NCBI GenBank assembly: GCA_018902755.1
Contig: JAHIQI010000059.1
Span: 1-47,103 of the forward strand
Length of the DNA stretch: 47,103 nt
From: Pseudomonadota bacterium
Lineage (GTDB): Bacteria > Desulfobacterota > Desulfarculia > Desulfarculales > Desulfarculaceae
Reading direction: 5' to 3'
Positions 43,211 to 47,103 of this stretch are shown piece by piece. How positions within the stretch are numbered: position 1 is the stretch's first letter; each line of letters opens with the position of its first letter. The notes below the pieces were generated by a model. That model saw nothing but the letters and a program-made list of their open reading frames with translations, did no database searches and was not told the DNA's origin. A program made the position numbers and the translations under genes.

Positions 43211-43708
43211 ATGACCGCGCTGGAGCCTTCCCAGGTCAAGGAACTGCTCAACAAAAACTGGATGACCCACGACGCCATGTGGTTTTTCCATTGCCTGCGA
43301 AAGTACGGCATGGAAGACACCAACCAGCTAAACCAGGCGGCGATCCGCTCCATGGCCCAGATCGAGGCGGGGCGCCTGGCCCAGGCCCTGGGCATCGCCT
43401 CCATCGACTCGCTGGAGGATCTCAAGCGTTTCGTGGAAGGGGCCTTCGCGGTGGTCAAGGCCGACTTCATGGACTTCACCTACGAGTTTATGCAGGGCGG
43501 CTCCCTGCGCATGAACATGGGGGAGTGCTTCGCCCACCAGGGCATGCAGCGCCTGGGGGTGCTGGACCAGTACCGCTGCGGCATCTATCTAAGGGTGGAC
43601 GTCTGGCTGAAAACCCTGGGGGTGGACTATGAGGCCGAGCCTGCCTTCGAGGGGTGCCTCAAGCTTCAGCGGGACTCCTGCCACCGCACCTATCATTTCT
43701 CCTGGTAG
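43211..43708 (+). CDS. DUF6125-family protein
   Basis: 165 residues. The N-terminus ELLNKNWMTHDAMWFFHCL and AIRSMAQIEAGRLAQALG match, from memory, the DUF6125 family common in anaerobes. A Cys/His-bearing C-terminus (DQYRCGIYLRVD, FEGCLKLQRDSCHRTYHF) may bind a metal. All-helical, cytoplasmic, function unknown. It lies directly before dsrN on the same strand, 155 bases away. Confidence 0.75.
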   Translation: MTALEPSQVKELLNKNWMTHDAMWFFHCLRKYGMEDTNQLNQAAIRSMAQIEAGRLAQALGIASIDSLEDLKRFVEGAFAVVKADFMDFTYEFMQGGSLRMNMGECFAHQGMQRLGVLDQYRCGIYLRVDVWLKTLGVDYEAEPAFEGCLKLQRDSCHRTYHFSW

Positions 43709-43863
43709 GTGGGACCGGCTATGCCGGGGCCGGAGGCAAAAAGCCGCCCGACCACAGTGAAACATCCCTGCCGAAACTTGGCCGCGCCGCTTGCCACCGG
43801 CGCGCTTAAGGGTTATGTATGCATAGCTAAGTTTTGTACAAAACCCGATTTGGATTACCCCAG

Positions 43864-45243
43864 ATGCCCCCGGTACCCCCCCGCATGGTGGTGGCCGCCC
43901 TCAGGGGCGGCAGCGGCAAGACCACCCTCACCCTCGGCCTGATTCAGGCCCTGGCCGACCTGGGCCTGGCCGTGGCTCCCTTCAAGAAGGGCCCGGACTA
44001 CATCGACCCGTTTTGGCTCTCCGAGGCCGCCGGGTCGCCCTGCCGCAACCTGGACCCCTTCCTCATGGGCCCGGACCAGGTGCGCCGCTCCTTCGCCTAT
44101 TTTTCCCGCGGGTTCCAGGCGGCGGTGATCGAGGGCAACCGGGGCCTTTTTGACGGCATGGACGCGGCTGGCTCCTACTCCACCGCCGAGCTGGCCAAGA
44201 TCCTGGACGCGCCGGTGATCCTGGCCCTGGACTGCACCATGGCCAGCCGCAGCGTGGCCGCCGTGGCCCTGGGCTGCCAAAAGTACGACCCCGCGCTCAA
44301 CTTGGCCGGTTTCATTCTCAACCCGGTGGGCACCGCCCGCCAGGAGGGGGTGGTGCGCCGGGCGGTGGAGGACGCCACCGGCCTGCCGGTGCTGGGCGCG
44401 GTGCCCCGCCTGAAGCTGGACATGCCCCAGCGGCACATGGGCCTGGTCCCCCCCCAGGAGCACGAGAGGGTGGCCGATGCCCTGCACAACGCGGCCCGCA
44501 GCGTGGCCGCCCACGTGGATCTGGAGCGGGTGCGGGCCATCATGGCCCTGGCCCCGGCCTGGAACGAGGATGCGATCCCCGAGGGGCTCATGCCCTCCAG
44601 CCCGCCCACGGGCCCCCGGCCCCGCATCGGGGTGGTGCGCGACGCGGCCTTCGGCTTCTACTATCCCGAGAACCTGGAGGCGCTGACCAACTTCGGGGCG
44701 GACCTGGTGTTTTGCTCGGCTTTGGCCGACCCGGAACTGCCCCCGGTGGACGCCCTGTACCTGGGTGGCGGCTTTCCCGAGACCCACGCCCCGGCCCTGG
44801 CGGCCAACGCCTCCTTCCGGGCCTCGCTGGCCACCGCCGCCGAGGGCGGCCTGCCCATCTACGCCGAGTGCGGGGGGCTCATGTACCTGGGCCGCCGCCT
44901 CATCGTGGAGGGCCGAGCCTGGGACATGGCCGGGGTGCTGCCGGTGGACTTCGCCATGAAGCGCCGCCCCCAGGGCCACGGCTACACCCAGTGCCGGGTG
45001 GAAAAGCTCAACCCTTTCTGGCCGGTGGGTTATGAGTTCAAGGCCCATGAGTTCCACTATTCCGAACCCCATCCCCTGCCCGGGGCCGAGCTGGAGTTGG
45101 TCTACCGGGTGATCCGGGGAAAGGGACTCCTCGGCGACATGGGCGGCCTGGTGCTGAAAAAAGTTTTGGGAACCTACCACCACGTGCACGTTTTGGGCTC
45201 GCCGGGCTGGGCTCCGGGCCTGGTGGAGGCGGCCAAAGTCTAG
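43864..45243 (+). CDS. dsrN: DsrN / CbiA-type siroheme (cobyrinate) amidase
   Basis: 459 residues from ATG 43864; TTG 43834 and ATG 43885 are alternatives without clear ribosome sites. P-loop synthetase half with RGGSGKTTLTLGLIQAL at 14-30 and KKGPDYIDPFW, then a class I glutamine amidotransferase half with nucleophile Cys in YAECGGLMYLG and His in GTYHHVHV. In cobalamin makers this protein amidates cobyrinate; in dsr loci it is thought to amidate siroheme to siroamide for DsrAB. With dsrD next and no other cobalamin genes in the window, the DsrN role is the better call. Confidence 0.85.
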   Translation: MPPVPPRMVVAALRGGSGKTTLTLGLIQALADLGLAVAPFKKGPDYIDPFWLSEAAGSPCRNLDPFLMGPDQVRRSFAYFSRGFQAAVIEGNRGLFDGMDAAGSYSTAELAKILDAPVILALDCTMASRSVAAVALGCQKYDPALNLAGFILNPVGTARQEGVVRRAVEDATGLPVLGAVPRLKLDMPQRHMGLVPPQEHERVADALHNAARSVAAHVDLERVRAIMALAPAWNEDAIPEGLMPSSPPTGPRPRIGVVRDAAFGFYYPENLEALTNFGADLVFCSALADPELPPVDALYLGGGFPETHAPALAANASFRASLATAAEGGLPIYAECGGLMYLGRRLIVEGRAWDMAGVLPVDFAMKRRPQGHGYTQCRVEKLNPFWPVGYEFKAHEFHYSEPHPLPGAELELVYRVIRGKGLLGDMGGLVLKKVLGTYHHVHVLGSPGWAPGLVEAAKV

Positions 45244-45250
45244 GAAAAAC

Positions 45251-45279
45251 TTGACACCACGGCCAGTGCTGGCTATGGT
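45251..45279 (+). promoter_or_regulatory. Sigma70 promoter of dsrD
   Basis: TTGACA (45251-45256), 17 bases, TATGGT (45274-45279), eight bases after the dsrN stop. TTGTGAAAAAAG begins eight bases after the -10, the same element and spacing as at the dsrAB promoter. Confidence 0.75.
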
Positions 45280-45323
45280 GTCCTGTGTTGTGAAAAAAGC
45301 TCCAATCCTGGGAGGAATACCTG

Positions 45324-45563
45324 ATGGCTACCGAGCAAGAAATCCGCGACCTCGTCATCCAGGTCATGGAAAAGAAACAAAAACGCATGATGATGAAGGA
45401 CCTGCTCAAAGAGGTCCAAAAGCTGGACGAAAGCGTGGAAAAGCGCTCCCTGAAGAAGGCGACCACCACCATGATTCAGGACCAGAGCCTTCAGTACTGG
45501 TCCAGCGGCTCCACCACCTACTTCGCCCTGCCCGGCGGCAAGCACGCCGAGGGCGAGGACTAA
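45324..45563 (+). CDS. dsrD: DsrD, allosteric activator of sulfite reductase
   Basis: 79 residues, the usual length. The winged-helix fold is recognised by the family signature LQYWSSGSTTYF near residues 53-64 and the acidic Gly-rich tail GGKHAEGED. DsrD is reported to stimulate DsrAB and marks reductive-type sulfite metabolism. It has its own promoter and terminator, so it can be expressed independently of dsrAB, and lies directly after dsrN. GGAGG upstream. Confidence 0.93.
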   Translation: MATEQEIRDLVIQVMEKKQKRMMMKDLLKEVQKLDESVEKRSLKKATTTMIQDQSLQYWSSGSTTYFALPGGKHAEGED

Positions 45564-45578
45564 ACCTGCGCCAGCTCC

Positions 45579-45602
45579 GGCCCCATTGCGGGGCCTTTTT
45601 TC
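45579..45602 (+). terminator. Terminator of dsrD
   Basis: GGCCCC-attgc-GGGGCC followed by a run of T. Confidence 0.88.
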
Positions 45603-45687
45603 TCCTCCGCCATAGACCGGGCCGGCAGGTTCGTTCCCTGGCGGAGGGTTGTTTTTTAGGGGTGCGTCCCCTGAAGGCGATGGACCC

Positions 45688-46332
45688 ATGAGCAAGATTG
45701 AAGACCCTAGCGGCATCCCGGAAGACGACTTTTTGCGGGAAGGCCTGGTGGACCGGCTGACCCAGTATCTGGAGGCAGAGCCCAAGGCCTGGCACGTGCG
45801 TTACAACCTGGGGGTGGCCCTGATGCAGCAGGGCCAGGTGGACGAGGCCCTCATGCAGTTCCGCCAGGTCATGGCCGAGTCTCCCAAGCATCTGGAGAGC
45901 ATGGTCAACGTGGCGGCCATCCATCTGGGCAAGGGCCAGCCGGAAGAGGCGCTTCGGGTGCTTAGCGCTGCCCTGAAGGTGTGGGACATCCCCATGGTGC
46001 GGGCCAACCTGGGCGTGGCCTATCTGCAGATGGACCGCCTGGAAGAGGCGGCCTATCACCTCAAGGAGGCCTTGAACGGCGCGCCCAACATGCCCGACGC
46101 CCTGACCAACCTGAGCACCATTTTCCTGCGCACCGGAGAGACTGAGAAGGCCGAGAAGGCCGCCCGCCAGGCCCTGGAGCTAAACGGCAACTTTGCCATG
46201 GCCCACAACAACCTGGCGGTGATCCTCAGCGAAAAGGGCGACGAGGAGCAGGCGCGCTTCCACGCGGTGCGGGCCAGGGAGCTGGGTTACGAGGTGCATC
46301 CCCAGCTAGCCGAGCAGCTGGGTTTGTCCTAG
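45688..46332 (+). CDS. Cytoplasmic TPR protein beside dsrD
   Basis: 214 residues from ATG 45688; GAAGG ten bases upstream. An acidic N-terminus precedes five TPR repeats (AWHVRYNLGVALMQQGQVDEA, MVRANLGVAYLQMDRLEEA, ALTNLSTIFLRTGETEKAEK, AHNNLAVILSEKGDEEQARF). No signal or membrane segment. Interaction scaffold; a link to the dsr genes rests on position only. Confidence 0.87.
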   Translation: MSKIEDPSGIPEDDFLREGLVDRLTQYLEAEPKAWHVRYNLGVALMQQGQVDEALMQFRQVMAESPKHLESMVNVAAIHLGKGQPEEALRVLSAALKVWDIPMVRANLGVAYLQMDRLEEAAYHLKEALNGAPNMPDALTNLSTIFLRTGETEKAEKAARQALELNGNFAMAHNNLAVILSEKGDEEQARFHAVRARELGYEVHPQLAEQLGLS

Positions 46333-46573
46333 GCAAGACGCCGGGGAAAAAGAGAAGAAATTATTCACTTGACCAAACGGCTTCGGACCGTTATTGACAA
46401 GAAGTGATTTTCACCCCCGGCGGCCTACGGGCGGCTGATCAGCCCCGCGCATAGCGGACCACAGGCGGTTGGGTAAAGGCTAGGACACCGTTCCCCATGG
46501 GGACGGCATCATCATAGTTTTTTGAGAGATTTCGGGGGCTCCCCGAACAACTTTGCCAATCAAGGAGGACATT

Positions 46574-46759
46574 ATGTTCGAGGTGGTGGTTGACGCTGAC
46601 AAGTGCATCGGCGACGAGGAATGCGTGGAAGTCTGCCCGGTAGACGTGTACGAGATGCAGGATGGCAAGGCCGTTCCGGTTAACGCCGAAGAGTGCCTGG
46701 GCTGCGAGAGCTGTATCGAGGTGTGCGAGCAGGACGCCATTACCGTGACCGAGGTCTAA
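46574..46759 (+). CDS. Small ferredoxin with Asp in the first cluster motif
   Basis: 61 residues, start ATG 46574 with AAGGAGG. First motif C11-x2-D14-x2-C17-x3-C21-P: Asp replaces the second Cys. Second motif C41-x2-C44-x2-C47-x3-C51 is complete. The first site should hold a [3Fe-4S] or Asp-ligated [4Fe-4S] cluster, as in Desulfovibrio africanus ferredoxin III and Pyrococcus ferredoxin. An electron carrier in the cytoplasm, possibly for sulfite reduction or pyruvate metabolism. Single gene with its own terminator. Confidence 0.93.
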   Translation: MFEVVVDADKCIGDEECVEVCPVDVYEMQDGKAVPVNAEECLGCESCIEVCEQDAITVTEV

Positions 46760-46784
46760 GCGCCCTACGCTAGCTGAATGTTTC

Positions 46785-46822
46785 AACCGGGTCCCGGCCA
46801 GTAGGTCGGGACCCGGTTTTTT
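46785..46822 (+). terminator. Terminator of the ferredoxin gene
   Basis: AACCGGGTCCCG / CGGGACCCGGTT, a perfect 12-base stem with a ten-base loop, then a T run. Confidence 0.92.
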
Positions 46823-46828
46823 ATGCCC

Positions 46829-46948
46829 TGGCGTCCTCAGGCGACGGCATGCTGCGTTGCCGGCTGCGCCCGGTCCTCGACGTAGGTATGCCTACGCCTG
46901 CGGCCGGTGCTCGCCGGGCGCCTTGTCTGCCGTCGCCTGAGGACGCCA
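46829..46948. repeat. Palindromic repeat element, copy 3, with perfect 21-base arms
   Basis: Arms 46829-46849 and 46928-46948 are exact inverted repeats (beginning TGGCGTCCTCAGG). The core has CTGCGTTGCCGGCTGCGC, CTCGACGTAGG-tatg-CCTACGCCTGCG and GGGCGCCTTG. It continues at once into copy 4. No gene in 46760-47103. Confidence 0.85.
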
Positions 46949-46959
46949 TACTTAATCCT

Positions 46960-47056
46960 GCCACCGGCATACTGCGTTGCCGGCTGCGCTCGGGCCTCGA
47001 CGTAGCTGGACTAAACTTGTGGCCGGTGGTCACCGACCGTCTTGTATGCCGACGGC
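46960..47056. repeat. Palindromic repeat element, copy 4
   Basis: Arms GCCACCGGCATAC (46960-46972) and GTATGCCGACGGC (47044-47056) pair at 11 of 13 positions. The left half of the core is nearly identical to copy 3 (CTGCGTTGCCGGCTGCGC, CTCGACGTAG); the right half has decayed. Confidence 0.75.
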
Positions 47057-47081
47057 TGAGAGTGCTTAAACAATAAGAGAG

Positions 47082-47103
47082 GGCCGGTCCATGGGACCGG
47101 CCC
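47082..47103. terminator. Hairpin at the window edge
   Basis: GGGCCGGTCC-atg-GGACCGGCCC, a perfect 10-base stem running to the last base. Read on the minus strand it is followed by TCTCTTATTG, so it may end a minus-strand gene beyond the window. Confidence 0.55.

Noticed and set aside
43775..43800. Sigma54-like TTGGCC...CTTGCC before dsrN
   Set aside because: Spacing between the GG and GC pairs is eleven, not ten, and the -24 block is poor.
46439..46786. Minus-strand open frames across the ferredoxin gene
   Set aside because: Shadows of the ferredoxin and its upstream region; no ribosome site and no recognisable product.

Overview
The window is a GC-rich stretch (about two thirds G+C by eye) of a chromosome from a dissimilatory sulfate reducer. 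The key evidence is dsrA, dsrB, dsrN (cbiA-like) and dsrD, together with a Rex repressor, an F-type ATP synthase a/c-subunit operon and an Asp-containing ferredoxin. This combination fits Desulfobacterota; a Desulfarculus-like lineage is an inference from the overall style of the genes, not something I can test here. Three clearly AT-rich genes (143-679, 6196-7785, 42031-42951) stand out as recent arrivals.

Layout. 1-680: the 3' end of an ISL3-type transposase abutting the truncated C-terminus of a DUF6119 (TIGR04141-type) gene. 867-3407 (minus): rex, and the operon atpZ-like/atpI-like/atpB/atpE, with candidate Rex operators in front of both. 3702-5955: a PEP-CTERM protein, a secreted protein and an SGNH hydrolase. 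6196-7785: an AT-rich P-loop ATPase. 7923-9529: trpB2 behind a complete Trp attenuator with a Trp-rich leader peptide. 9807-18852: a PAS-GGDEF protein, a PASTA protein with Cys-pair repeats, a beta-lactamase-like serine hydrolase and a five-PAS hybrid histidine kinase. 18958-20166: YjbQ, a small membrane protein and a TPR protein. 20179-24519: palindromic repeats around a ggt/HOGA-like aldolase/aminotransferase operon, which looks like a glyoxylate-handling module.

24671-34139 (minus) is a large signalling region. A sigma54-type activator whose receiver has lost its phosphorylatable Asp lies upstream of a sigma54 promoter and a distal palindrome. That promoter reads into a Cache histidine kinase, two single-domain receivers, a TSUP transporter and a membrane protein. 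After a terminator come a third receiver and a PEP-synthase-like phosphotransferase whose C-terminal domain I do not recognise. It is followed upstream by a decayed Cache-hybrid kinase (34255-35487).

35781-47103: TPR and SYLF proteins; dsrAB behind a consensus sigma70 promoter; an outer-membrane barrel; a PNPOx-fold protein; an AT-rich gene fusing a beta-sandwich to a nucleoside-deoxyribosyltransferase/TIR-like domain, next to the fossil end of an MFS transporter; a DUF6125 protein; dsrN; dsrD with its own promoter; a TPR protein; a ferredoxin; and a tandem pair of palindromic repeats.

Together dsrAB (sulfite reductase), dsrN (siroheme amidation), dsrD and the ferredoxin serve sulfite reduction, while Rex and the ATP synthase operon connect NADH/NAD+ state to energy conservation. 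The strongest candidates for something new are the sigma54/TSUP/receiver/PEP-synthase-like region, the beta-sandwich-NDT fusion, and the attenuated stand-alone trpB2.
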